DNA of 64,000 bases from Caloranaerobacter ferrireducens. Its GTDB lineage: Bacteria > Bacillota > Clostridia > Tissierellales > Thermohalobacteraceae. The stretch is taken from positions 1 through 64,000 of the forward strand of contig NZ_MDJR01000007.1 of assembly GCF_001730685.1 (NCBI RefSeq), in the 5' to 3' direction. Under the pieces are notes generated by a model. The model saw only the letters and a list, made by a program, of their open reading frames with translations. It searched no databases and was not told the DNA's origin. Below are positions 38,381 to 46,059 of the stretch, piece after piece. The stretch's first letter is position 1, and each line of letters starts with the position of its first letter. The translations under genes were made by a program, and so were the position numbers.

Positions 38381-38761
38381 ATGTTTAAAAAAATAATATT
38401 ACTAGGGGTAGGAGGTTTTATTGGAAGTAACTTAAGATATTGGATAACAGGATGGGTAACAGATATCTTTGGTTCATATTTACCTTATGGAACCCTAGTT
38501 GTAAATGGATTGGGTAGCTTTATACTTGGATTTTTGATGATGTATGGTGCTGAGGTTGTAGAAATAGATCCTCAAATACGTTTACTTATCGGAACAGGTA
38601 TGTTAGGTGCATTAACTACATTTTCTACATTTTCATATGAGACAATTAACTTGTTCAGAGAATCTAGTTATTTTTTAGGTCTATTAAATATTTTCTTAAA
38701 TATGGGAATAGGTTTAACTTCAGTATGGTTAGGTTTTGTATTAGCTAAATCTCTAATTTAG
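38381..38761 (+). CDS. crcB: Fluoride channel CrcB/Fluc
   Basis: Fluc proteins export fluoride as dual-topology dimers. The 126-residue protein has four hydrophobic segments and the conserved GGFIGSNLRYWITGW, GTLVVNGLGSFILGF and GMLGALTTFSTFSYE with the TFST motif. In-frame ATGs at 38360, 38372, 38375 and 38381 are possible; I take 38381 because GAAGGG lies 10 bases upstream. Only one Fluc gene is present, so a homodimer is likely. Confidence 0.9.
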   Translation: MFKKIILLGVGGFIGSNLRYWITGWVTDIFGSYLPYGTLVVNGLGSFILGFLMMYGAEVVEIDPQIRLLIGTGMLGALTTFSTFSYETINLFRESSYFLGLLNIFLNMGIGLTSVWLGFVLAKSLI

Positions 38762-38771
38762 GGGGATTTTT

Positions 38772-39110
38772 ATGAGAACACAAAGTAAAGGGAAATTGCT
38801 TAAAATTTATATTTCTGAATCTGATAAATATAACGGATTATCGCTATATCATTTGATAGTAGAGCAAGCAAAAGAATTAGAAATGGCTGGAATTACAGTA
38901 TATAGAGGAATAGAGGGATTTGGAGGACATCATAATCTGCATACGACACATATCTTTAGATTATCAGATGATTTACCAATAGTATTAGAAATAATAGATT
39001 CAGAAGAAAAAATAGACCAATTCATATCAAACATAGAGCAGTTTATAAATGATGGTTTAATAATAACACAAGAAAATATAAATATGATTAAGTTTAATGA
39101 TAAAAAATAG
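38772..39110 (+). CDS. DUF190 protein
   Basis: The 112-residue protein belongs to DUF190, a PII-like fold family often encoded beside crcB. Visible features are LLKIYISESDKYNGLSLYHL and the GIEGFGGHHNLHT segment. The gap to crcB is only 10 nt, so the two form an operon; a regulatory partner role for the fluoride channel is plausible but unproven. Confidence 0.85.
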   Translation: MRTQSKGKLLKIYISESDKYNGLSLYHLIVEQAKELEMAGITVYRGIEGFGGHHNLHTTHIFRLSDDLPIVLEIIDSEEKIDQFISNIEQFINDGLIITQENINMIKFNDKK

Positions 39111-39231
39111 CTTTGTTAAAAGTTGCAAGATATTGTTGAATAATGAAGAATTTTTTGTTTAATTTAGCTTGAGCAGGGTATAAGCGTATATAGATATATA
39201 TTTAATACGCTTTCTAGAGGAGGGGGAACTA

Positions 39232-39738
39232 ATGTTATCAGAAAGATTATTAAAAGAATTAAATGAACAAGTTAAGTACGAGTTGTATTCAGCTCATTAT
39301 TATTTGGCAATGGCTGCGTATTGTGCGCAGCAAGATTTAGATGGATTTGCTAATTTCTTTAAAGTTCAAGCTGAAGAAGAAAAGTTCCATGCTATGAAGT
39401 TTTTTGATTTCATAAATGAAATGGGTGGAAGAGTTACAATGCAAGCACTTGAAGAACCAAAAAATGATTATGAATCATTAGTAGATGTTTTTAAATCTGC
39501 TTTAGAACATGAAAAATTTGTAACTAAGAGAATATATAAACTTATGGATATTGCTACTGAAGAAAAAGAACATGCTACAATAAGTTTATTAAAATGGTTT
39601 GTAGATGAGCAGATAGAAGAGGAAAATAGTATGAAAGCTATACTTAAAAAATTAGAAAGATTAGGAGACAATAGTCATGGAATTTACATGCTAGATGAAG
39701 AACTAGCTCAAAGGACTTTTACTCCGCCAGTTGCATAA
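39232..39738 (+). CDS. ftnA: Ferritin
   Basis: Ferritin stores iron as a 24-subunit cage. The 168-residue protein starts MLSERLLKELNEQVKYELYS and keeps the ferroxidase glutamates and histidine: E17 region, AEEEKFHAMKFFDF, and E in EKEHATIS, with WFVDEQIEEENSM near the C-terminus. GAGGAGGGGGAACTA precedes the ATG. Its location beside a DtxR-type regulator and feoAB fits iron handling. Confidence 0.93.
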   Translation: MLSERLLKELNEQVKYELYSAHYYLAMAAYCAQQDLDGFANFFKVQAEEEKFHAMKFFDFINEMGGRVTMQALEEPKNDYESLVDVFKSALEHEKFVTKRIYKLMDIATEEKEHATISLLKWFVDEQIEEENSMKAILKKLERLGDNSHGIYMLDEELAQRTFTPPVA

Positions 39739-39743
39739 TGCAA

Positions 39744-39786
39744 AAAACAAAGGTAGACTTTAAATTTAAAGCCTACCTTTGTTTTT
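39744..39786 (+). terminator. Bidirectional terminator, ferritin / SASP
   Basis: A 13-bp stem (39744-39756 with 39773-39785) joins A-rich and T-rich flanks between two convergent genes. It can stop both transcripts. Confidence 0.88.
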
Positions 39787-39802
39787 AGTTAATATTATTT
39801 AA

Positions 39803-40033
39803 TTATCTAGTTGTAGTTGTTCCACTCATGCTTCTTTGAGCTTGCTCAACTAGTCTCTTAGTCATGTAACCTCCTACGTAACCATTTTGTCTTGCAGTTA
39901 GGTTACCTTTATCCATTGAGTCGTAGTTTGATAATCCTAGTTCGTTAGCTATTTCAGCTTTCATTTGATTTAATGCTTGTCGAGCTTCAGGAACTACTAT
40001 TTTATTTCTTCCTGGTTTTTGATATGCCATCAT
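39803..40033 (-). CDS. Alpha/beta-type small acid-soluble spore protein
   Basis: SASPs coat and protect spore DNA and are degraded by the GPR protease on germination. The 76-residue product has the GPR site region KAEIANELGLSNYDSMDKGN and the DNA-binding block GYVGGYMTKRLVEQAQRSM. GGAGGGTAA precedes the ATG. Expression in the forespore under sigma-G is expected from the family. This gene is direct evidence of sporulation. Confidence 0.95.
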   Translation of the reverse strand: MMAYQKPGRNKIVVPEARQALNQMKAEIANELGLSNYDSMDKGNLTARQNGYVGGYMTKRLVEQAQRSMSGTTTTR

Positions 40034-40198
40034 TTACCCTCCTTAATGTATTTTTTTATTTTTGTTTTATTTTGTTGTACTAATATTATGTGTAATAATA
40101 CGCTAACTAAACCATGTAATTTTATGCAGCATTACATCAGGATAGTAAATGATGTAGAATATGATTACTATACAAATTAATTCTGCATATTGTATAAA

Positions 40199-40750
40199 TT
40201 AAAAAAATATCATTTTTATTCCAAAAAAAATTAAAATAATTCCTCCAAGAAAATCTGCATAATCTCTTATAAATTTGAGTTTTCTAATATGTTTGCTTAT
40301 AAAAAAAGAAATAGTTGTAAAAATTGAGGTTGTAAAGCCAACAATAATACAATTTTTAAATAGCATTAATTTAGAAGTGAAAACATTAAATATAGAAAAA
40401 CCTATAACTAAAGCATCTATACTAACAGATACTCCTAATATCAGTATTAAAACATAATGAAGAGAGTTAAATTTATCTTTATTATCAAAACCTTCTTTGA
40501 ACATTAAAGTACCAACTAGCAATATTATGCTCCCACCGACTAAACTTGGAAGCTTAAAAACATACCTATTAAAGAGGTTTCCCAAATATCCTCCTATGAA
40601 TGCAAAATAAAACTGAAAAAATCCAAAAATTATTATTGTAAAAAAAACACAATTTTTTTTAATTTTTTTATCTAAACCAAGAGATAATGCTACTCCAAAT
40701 GCATCTAATGCTAGTGCAACAGATATTAAAAACACGTCAAATATAAGCAA
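40199..40750 (-). CDS. MntP/YtaF-like membrane transporter
   Basis: The 183-residue protein has six hydrophobic segments and the family motif ALALDAFGVALSLG, repeated in degenerate form as VSVSIDALVIGFS. It belongs to the MntP-type manganese exporters or the related sporulation protein YtaF; I cannot decide between them. I choose TTG at 40750 because AGGAGGGG lies six bases upstream; the ATG at 40786 is before that site. It is divergent from the DtxR-type regulator gene, which favours metal export. Confidence 0.75.
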   Translation of the reverse strand: MLIFDVFLISVALALDAFGVALSLGLDKKIKKNCVFFTIIIFGFFQFYFAFIGGYLGNLFNRYVFKLPSLVGGSIILLVGTLMFKEGFDNKDKFNSLHYVLILILGVSVSIDALVIGFSIFNVFTSKLMLFKNCIIVGFTTSIFTTISFFISKHIRKLKFIRDYADFLGGIILIFFGIKMIFF

Positions 40751-40799
40751 AAATACCCCTCCTGATAGGTTTGAGTTTACGTACATTACATACTTATGT

Positions 40800-40844
40800 T
40801 TAGGATATGTTTAATATTATTGAATATAATTTAAATATATCTAA
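40800..40844. promoter_or_regulatory. Inverted repeat between the MntP-like and DtxR genes
   Basis: TTAGGATATGTTTAA at 40800-40814 and TTAAATATATCTAA at 40831-40844 form an imperfect inverted repeat in the 126-base divergent gap. It is a plausible operator for the adjacent regulator, but differs from the clearer feo operator at 43922. Confidence 0.4.
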
Positions 40845-40876
40845 TACAATGTATTAAAAATTAAGGAGATGGTCAT

Positions 40877-41320
40877 ATGCTCTCTCCAAGCCTTGAAGAT
40901 TATTTAGAAGAGGTTTATAGATTATCAAGAAACAAAAAAGAAATAAGAGTTAAGGATATAGCAGATTGTTTAGGAGTTTCAATGCCTTCTGTTGTTAAGG
41001 GATTAAAAAAATTACATGACTTGGAATACATAGTGTATAGACCCTATGAGAAAATTTATATCCTTGAAAAAGGAGAAAAAGAGGGAAAGTTTTTAATAGA
41101 GAGGAATAGGATATTGCGTGAGTTTGTTGAAATTATCGGGTCGGATTGTGATGTAAAACAAGAAGCAGAGGCTATGGAACACTACTTTACTATTTCTACG
41201 ATAAAATGCATTGAAAAATTAGTTAAATTTTTTAAGGAGAACAGTGACGTTTACGAAAAATTTAAAAATTATAAAATACAGAGTAGTTTAGAAAATGTCA
41301 AAGGAAAGACTGACAGCTAG
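40877..41320 (+). CDS. DtxR/MntR-family metal-dependent repressor
   Basis: The 147-residue protein has the N-terminal winged helix (SLEDYLEEVYRLSRNKKEIR and DIADCLGVSMPSVVKGLKKL) and a dimerisation/metal domain with CDVKQEAEAMEHYF, where C, E and H are likely ligands. Such proteins repress metal-uptake genes when iron or manganese is bound. AAGGAGATGG precedes the ATG. The neighbours mntP-like, feoAB and ferritin fit an iron/manganese circuit. Confidence 0.9.
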   Translation: MLSPSLEDYLEEVYRLSRNKKEIRVKDIADCLGVSMPSVVKGLKKLHDLEYIVYRPYEKIYILEKGEKEGKFLIERNRILREFVEIIGSDCDVKQEAEAMEHYFTISTIKCIEKLVKFFKENSDVYEKFKNYKIQSSLENVKGKTDS

Positions 41321-41332
41321 TAGCAATTAGCT

Positions 41333-41382
41333 ATTCGTCACTCGCCATTCGTTTTTTGAATATCGAAAGGCGAATGACGAAT
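41333..41382. other. Long hairpin between convergent genes
   Basis: ATTCGTCACTCGCC (41333-41346) and GGCGAATGACGAAT (41369-41382) form a 14-bp stem with one mismatch; inner bases pair further. No strong T-run follows. It may act as a terminator for the DtxR gene or be a dispersed hairpin element. Confidence 0.5.
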
Positions 41383-41393
41383 AACAACTATAT

Positions 41394-41456
41394 CTAGTAC
41401 CTAGTACCAAGTGCCTAGTATCTAGTGTCTAGTACCAAGTACCTAGTACCCAGTAC
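41394..41456. repeat. Heptanucleotide tandem repeat (CTAGTAC)n
   Basis: Nine units of seven bases run without a gap: CTAGTAC twice, CAAGTGC, CTAGTAT, CTAGTGT, CTAGTAC, CAAGTAC, CTAGTAC, CCAGTAC. The tract stops exactly at the stop codon of the feoB membrane gene, whose complement CTA at 41457-41459 could be the start of a tenth unit. Confidence 0.9.
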
Positions 41457-42845
41457 CTATTTTATGATTATAGCTAATAAATTTATAATTAATGTAACTA
41501 AAATGGCTATCGAAGTAGTTAGTATAGCAGTAAAAACAGGCCATTTAATGCTATTTGTTTCATTTTTTATAGTTAGTAGAGTTGTTCCACATGGAAAATG
41601 TAATAAAGAGAATAACATAAAGTTTAATCCTGTTACCCATGTCCAGCCGTTATTAATTAATAAGTTTCTTAGAGCATCTAAACTATCTAGTTCAATCATA
41701 GCTCCTGTAGATAAATAACTCATAATCAGGATTGGAAGCACAATTTCATTTGCAGGTAGACCTAATATAAATGCTAGTAAAATAAAACCATCTAATCCCA
41801 TTAAATTACCAAGAGGATTTAAAAAGTAAGCAATATGATTTAATAAGCTTATTCCACCAATGTTGATATTAGCAACCAGCCATGTTACAGCTCCTGCTGG
41901 TGCGGCTACTAATACTGCTCTTGATAAAACAAACAATGTTCTATCTATTAAGGATCTAATTAATATTCTGCCTATTTGAGGTTTTCTATATGGTGGTAGT
42001 TCGAGAGTAAAAGTTGAAGGAATACCTTTTAAAATTGTATTAGACAGTAGCTTTGATACTAATAAAGTTATAAATATACCGATTAGAATAATACCTATTA
42101 CTGATACTGTTGCAGCAATTGTGCTAAATTTTGGAGAGACTAGTGAACTGAAAAAAATTGTTGATACTGCAATAAGCGTTGGAAATCTGCCATTGCAAGG
42201 GACAAAACTATTTGTAATTGTAGCTATCAAACGTTCTCTTGGTGAGTCAATTATTCGAGTTGCTATAACTCCTGCTGCATTACATCCAAACCCCATACTC
42301 ATTGTTAAAGCCTGTTTTCCATGAGTTCCAGATTTTCTAAAAAAATTATCTAAATTAAAAGCTACTCTAGGTAGATATCCTAGGTCTTCTAATAATGTAA
42401 ATAGTGGAAAAAATATAGCCATAGGTGGTAGCATTACAGACACTACCCAAGCAAGAGTTCTATACATTCCTAAAACTAATATACCATGCAGCCAATATGG
42501 AGCATTAATATACATAAAAAATGCAGTTAGCTTATTTTCTAAACCAAATAATATTTTGCCTAATAACTGTGACGGATAGTTAGCACCTTGTATAGTTATC
42601 CAAAAAATTAGACCTAAAAGTAATAGCATGATTGGGTATCCAAAAATTCTAGATGTCAGTATATCATCAATTTTTTTATCCCAATTAATTTTTCTTTTAT
42701 CTTCAATTGTTAGAACTTCATTTGCTATTTTTTCTGCTTTTTCATATATAGCAGTTACTATGTTGTCACTAATATTTACATCTGTTTTGAGTTTGTTATT
42801 TAATATGTTAGAAATTCTACTTGATGCATCTTTAATGGAGTCCAT
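41457..42845 (-). CDS. feoB2: FeoB membrane domain (ferrous iron permease part)
   Basis: The 462-residue protein corresponds to the C-terminal permease half of FeoB, with many membrane segments and the gate motifs SMGFGCNAAGVIATRIIDSP and SFVPCNGRFPTLIA, including the conserved cysteines. It lacks the GTPase domain, which is a separate gene 13 nt upstream. The ATG follows GAGAGGTGAATTT, so the split is clean rather than a frameshift. It imports Fe(II) across the cytoplasmic membrane. Confidence 0.9.
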   Translation of the reverse strand: MDSIKDASSRISNILNNKLKTDVNISDNIVTAIYEKAEKIANEVLTIEDKRKINWDKKIDDILTSRIFGYPIMLLLLGLIFWITIQGANYPSQLLGKILFGLENKLTAFFMYINAPYWLHGILVLGMYRTLAWVVSVMLPPMAIFFPLFTLLEDLGYLPRVAFNLDNFFRKSGTHGKQALTMSMGFGCNAAGVIATRIIDSPRERLIATITNSFVPCNGRFPTLIAVSTIFFSSLVSPKFSTIAATVSVIGIILIGIFITLLVSKLLSNTILKGIPSTFTLELPPYRKPQIGRILIRSLIDRTLFVLSRAVLVAAPAGAVTWLVANINIGGISLLNHIAYFLNPLGNLMGLDGFILLAFILGLPANEIVLPILIMSYLSTGAMIELDSLDALRNLLINNGWTWVTGLNFMLFSLLHFPCGTTLLTIKNETNSIKWPVFTAILTTSIAILVTLIINLLAIIIK

Positions 42846-42858
42846 AAATTCACCTCTC

Positions 42859-43614
42859 TTAATCCGAGTATTTTTTAAGAATATTATCTATAGAATTAGA
42901 AATAGCTTTATCTCCATCTATTAGCCTTAATGCAAGCCATCTGGTGTTATATTTTGCACCTAAAGTTTCTGCTAAAATTGGCTCAATCTCTTCAACAATA
43001 GATTCAATCTCATCACTATATTTTAATCTATAGGGATTTGCCTTAATATTTCCATTAATCATTTGATAAATTGTTTCTAATAATTTGTCTATACCTTTAT
43101 TATCTCTTGCAACAGTAGGGATTACTGGTACACCAAGTCTATTTTCTAGTTTTTCTATATCTATTGATATCCCTTTACGTTTTGCTTCATCCATAAGATT
43201 AAGGCATACGATAACTCTATCAGTTATTTCCATAACTTGAAGTACGAGATTTAGGTTTCTTTCTAGACAAGTTGCGTCAGTAATTACAATAGTTATATCT
43301 GGATTGCCAAAACAAATAAAGTCTCTGGCTATCTCTTCTTCAACTGAGTTAGCTAACAGAGAATAAGTTCCAGGTAAATCTACAAGTAAAAATTCTTTAT
43401 CTTTATACTTAAATGTTCCTTTAGCATTACTTACTGTTTTTCCAGGCCAATTACCAGTATGCTGATTTAATCCTGTTAAAGTATTAAACAAAGTACTTTT
43501 TCCTGTGTTAGGATTACCTGCTAATGCAATTACTATCATATCTTTTTCTTCTTTAACGGTATCGTATTTGTTCTTTAGTAGTGATAAACCTGTTGATTTA
43601 CTGGTAAGTCCCAT
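42859..43614 (-). CDS. feoB1: FeoB GTPase domain protein
   Basis: The 251-residue protein is the cytosolic GTPase of FeoB: G1 GNPNTGKST, G3 DLPGTYSL and G4 NLMD, followed by the helical GDI-like region. It would control Fe(II) flux through the separately encoded permease. An extra roughly 25-residue N-terminal segment (MGLTSKSTGLSLLKNKYDTV) precedes the usual start. GAGGAGGATAATAA precedes the ATG. Confidence 0.92.
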   Translation of the reverse strand: MGLTSKSTGLSLLKNKYDTVKEEKDMIVIALAGNPNTGKSTLFNTLTGLNQHTGNWPGKTVSNAKGTFKYKDKEFLLVDLPGTYSLLANSVEEEIARDFICFGNPDITIVITDATCLERNLNLVLQVMEITDRVIVCLNLMDEAKRKGISIDIEKLENRLGVPVIPTVARDNKGIDKLLETIYQMINGNIKANPYRLKYSDEIESIVEEIEPILAETLGAKYNTRWLALRLIDGDKAISNSIDNILKKYSD

Positions 43615-43626
43615 TTATTATCCTCC

Positions 43627-43905
43627 TCAATCTAAAATTTCAACGATTACATTTTCTATTTCTTCTTTTCTTAGAGCAATTATTGCTCCTCTTATGTTAT
43701 ATGCTATCGGATTTCCAGAAGGACTTATTCTTTCAGTTTTAACTATTGTATTTGGTATAAGTCCTAAATCCAGAAGTCTCCTTCTAGGAAGTATATTTTT
43801 TGATAACATTTTTATTCTGGCTTTTTTCCCAACAGGAAGCTCATTTAATGGAATTTCATGTTTCCTAATTTTATAACTAACAAATGATTTGCTTACAAGT
43901 TCCAT
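43627..43905 (-). CDS. feoA: FeoA family protein
   Basis: FeoA is a small SH3-like cytosolic protein needed for FeoB function. The 92-residue product has IPLNELPVGKKARIKMLSKN, RRRLLDLGLIPNT and IAYNIRGAIIALRKEE. GAGAGGTGATGTT precedes the ATG. It is the first gene of the feoA-feoB1-feoB2 operon and lies just downstream of a DtxR-type palindrome. Confidence 0.92.
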   Translation of the reverse strand: MELVSKSFVSYKIRKHEIPLNELPVGKKARIKMLSKNILPRRRLLDLGLIPNTIVKTERISPSGNPIAYNIRGAIIALRKEEIENVIVEILD

Positions 43906-43921
43906 AACATCACCTCTCTAG

Positions 43922-43945
43922 TTAGCTTAGGTTAACTTAAACTAA
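43922..43945 (-). promoter_or_regulatory. DtxR-type operator upstream of feoA
   Basis: The 24-base palindrome has half TTAGCTTAGGTT joined to AACTTAAACTAA, with 20 of 24 positions symmetric. It resembles DtxR/IdeR boxes (TTAGGTTAGGCTAACCTAA type). It sits 17 bases before the feoA start, so binding of the iron-loaded regulator would block the feo operon. Confidence 0.75.
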
Positions 43946-44154
43946 AAAAAATAATTAGTCTTGGCTAACATTAGATATCAAATAAGTTTCTAATGACATT
44001 ATATGGGATGGATTAAATATGTGTGACTAGGATAAATGAAGAAGAAAAAGGTTAGTTATGAATAATATAGTTGTATTACAATTAATTATTAACTGTTGTA
44101 TATTATTTAAAAACAGGAATTATATAGAAGGATTTCCTATGAGAATTATAGAAT

Positions 44155-44276
44155 TTTTATAATCCATAGAAAATTATATACCTTATTAAATTGTGAATAA
44201 TTTTAAATATAATTTCCGTTTATGGATATAAGCAAAATCTTCCTTATAATTTATTTAAATTGAAGATTTTGTTCTA
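44155..44276 (+). repeat. Dispersed bipartite palindromic element, copy C
   Basis: The arm ATCCATAGAAAATTATA (44162-44178) pairs with TATAATTTCC-GTTTATGGAT (44208-44227). The loop holds TGTGAATAA at 44192-44200, a perfect TTATNCACA box on the minus strand. A second hairpin CAAAATCTTCC/GAAGATTTTG (44233-44271) follows. The copy ends 34 bases before the WYL regulator that opens the cas operon. The rest of this 404-base gap (43946-44154) shows no supported gene. Confidence 0.9.
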
Positions 44277-44309
44277 GAGAACTTTGAATTTTATAAAAGG
44301 GGTTTTGCT

Positions 44310-45260
44310 ATGAGTAAGATAAGTAATTGTCTGAGAATGCTAATTCTTTTAAAAAGTAGAGGCAAAATGAAAATAAAAGAGCTAGCTGAAATACTAGAAG
44401 TAAGCGAAAGAACAATACGAGAGTATAAAAATGAACTAGAAAAAGCTAGGATATATTTACTAAGTGAACCTGGAAAGAATGGGGGATATTATTTAGATAA
44501 AAACTCATTTATTTTTAATTTAGATTTAGAAGAAGCAGAAATTTCTTCTTTTTTAATGGCTAAAGAATTTCTTGAAAAAGAAGATAATTTTATGTTTTTA
44601 AAAGAATATGAAAGAGGTTTAGATAAAATTAAGGCTGCTTTAGAAAGAAGATATGACGATAGCGAAAGTCAACATATAATAAAAGTTTCGAGACCCAACA
44701 TAGATTTAGAAAATGAAAAGAAAAAATATTTGGATATCAGCAGTTCAATAATATCAAGGAATAAGTTAAAAATTAATTATTTTTCAATAAATTCGGGTTT
44801 AGCTGAAAGGATTATAAGACCATATACACTTTTTATGTACAAAGGGTTTTGGTATTGTATTGGATATTGTGAGCTAAGAAGAGAGATTAGAGATTTTAAA
44901 TTATCTAGAATTAAAAGTTATGAATTGCTAAATGATACTTTTGATAAACCAATTGATTTTAAATTAAGTGACTATTTAGGACATAATAGCATTTTTAAGG
45001 ACAAGCTTTATAGTATAAAACTGAAAATAAAATTTCCTATGTCTATTATAGTCAGTGAAAGGATTTGGAGTGAAAATCAAAAAATAATATTTAACCAAGA
45101 AGACAACTCTATTCTATTTGAAGCAACAATGAGTGGTTTGCCAGAGATAAAATCATGGATTTTAAGTATGGGTAGTTGTGTAGAAATATTAGAACCTAAA
45201 GAATTGAAAGAAGAAATAAAAGAGGAAGTAAAAAATTTAAAAGATTTATACAAAATTTAA
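44310..45260 (+). CDS. WYL-domain transcriptional regulator
   Basis: The 316-residue protein has an N-terminal winged helix (KIKELAEILEVSERTIREYK) and a WYL domain at about 130-210 (INYFSINSGLAERIIRPYTL, WYCIGYCELRREIRDFKL). WYL domains sense nucleic acid or nucleotide ligands and often control CRISPR and other defence genes. It is 69 nt before cas6 on the same strand with no terminator between, so it is probably the operon's own regulator. AAAAGGGGTTTTGCT precedes the ATG. Confidence 0.88.
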   Translation: MSKISNCLRMLILLKSRGKMKIKELAEILEVSERTIREYKNELEKARIYLLSEPGKNGGYYLDKNSFIFNLDLEEAEISSFLMAKEFLEKEDNFMFLKEYERGLDKIKAALERRYDDSESQHIIKVSRPNIDLENEKKKYLDISSSIISRNKLKINYFSINSGLAERIIRPYTLFMYKGFWYCIGYCELRREIRDFKLSRIKSYELLNDTFDKPIDFKLSDYLGHNSIFKDKLYSIKLKIKFPMSIIVSERIWSENQKIIFNQEDNSILFEATMSGLPEIKSWILSMGSCVEILEPKELKEEIKEEVKNLKDLYKI

Positions 45261-45329
45261 TATGTGACAAATATACTTCCACGTATATATGGTAATATTT
45301 TCTTAAATAAAAGGGAAGGAGGTGATTTA

Positions 45330-46058
45330 ATGAGGTTAAGCTGCTCTTATGAATGCGATGTTTTACCTTTATCTTACAGAATGATGTTTGTAAGTTTAAT
45401 AAAAAAATCACTAGAAAAATCAAACAAAGAATATTTTAATACCTTGTATTATTATAAAAACAAATCTAATAAGAAAAGTAAAAATTTCTGTTTTTCAGTG
45501 TATTTAAATGATTTTAGTAAAGAAAATGAAAATTTCAAAGTAAATGGGAAAATAATTTTAAACATAAGCTCACCAGATCATGAATTTATGATAAATCTTT
45601 ATAATGGGTTACTTAAAAATACAGAGTTTGAGTATAAAAGCTATAGACTAAAAAAAGAAAGAGTAAGGCTTATAAGAGAAAAAAGGATATTGAAAGATAA
45701 AGCTATTTTTAAAACATTGTCACCAATTTACATAAAAGACAAGGTGGGTAATTCGCTATCACCAGAAGATGAAAGATATGAAGAAAATCTTAATTACATA
45801 TTAGATTTAACTTTAAGAAATTTTAGAGGATATGGGCTGAAAAGAGAGATAAAATTTAATCCGATTAATCTTACTAAAGTTGTAGTTAAGGAAAAAATAA
45901 GAGGCTATATTGAAAAAAATGATAATGATTATTTGTATTTAAATTCATATAAAGGTAGTTTTTATCTCGAAGGGGATGTAGAAGATTTGAATGATATATA
46001 TATGCTTGGAATTGGTTTCAGAAGGAATCAGGGATTTGGAATGGTGGAGGTGATTTAA
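45330..46058 (+). CDS. cas6: CRISPR endoribonuclease Cas6
   Basis: Cas6 cuts the CRISPR transcript within each repeat and yields the crRNAs of type I-B. The 242-residue protein ends in the glycine-rich loop GIGFRRNQGFGMVEV, the usual Cas6 signature. I choose ATG at 45330 after GGAAGGAGGTGATTTA; a longer frame from 45264 starts before that site. The catalytic histidine cannot be assigned with confidence. Confidence 0.9.
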   Translation: MRLSCSYECDVLPLSYRMMFVSLIKKSLEKSNKEYFNTLYYYKNKSNKKSKNFCFSVYLNDFSKENENFKVNGKIILNISSPDHEFMINLYNGLLKNTEFEYKSYRLKKERVRLIREKRILKDKAIFKTLSPIYIKDKVGNSLSPEDERYEENLNYILDLTLRNFRGYGLKREIKFNPINLTKVVVKEKIRGYIEKNDNDYLYLNSYKGSFYLEGDVEDLNDIYMLGIGFRRNQGFGMVEVI

Positions 46059-46059
46059 T

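Noticed and set aside
44058-44162. A 34-codon frame starting MNNIVVLQLIINCC upstream of copy C
   Set aside because: The ribosome-binding site is weak, the frame runs into the dispersed element, and no similarity is recognisable. I do not call it a gene.
44269-44297. Promoter TTGTTC-17-TATAAA at the right end of copy C
   Set aside because: Transcription would start after the ribosome-binding site of the WYL gene, so it would not make a normal mRNA.
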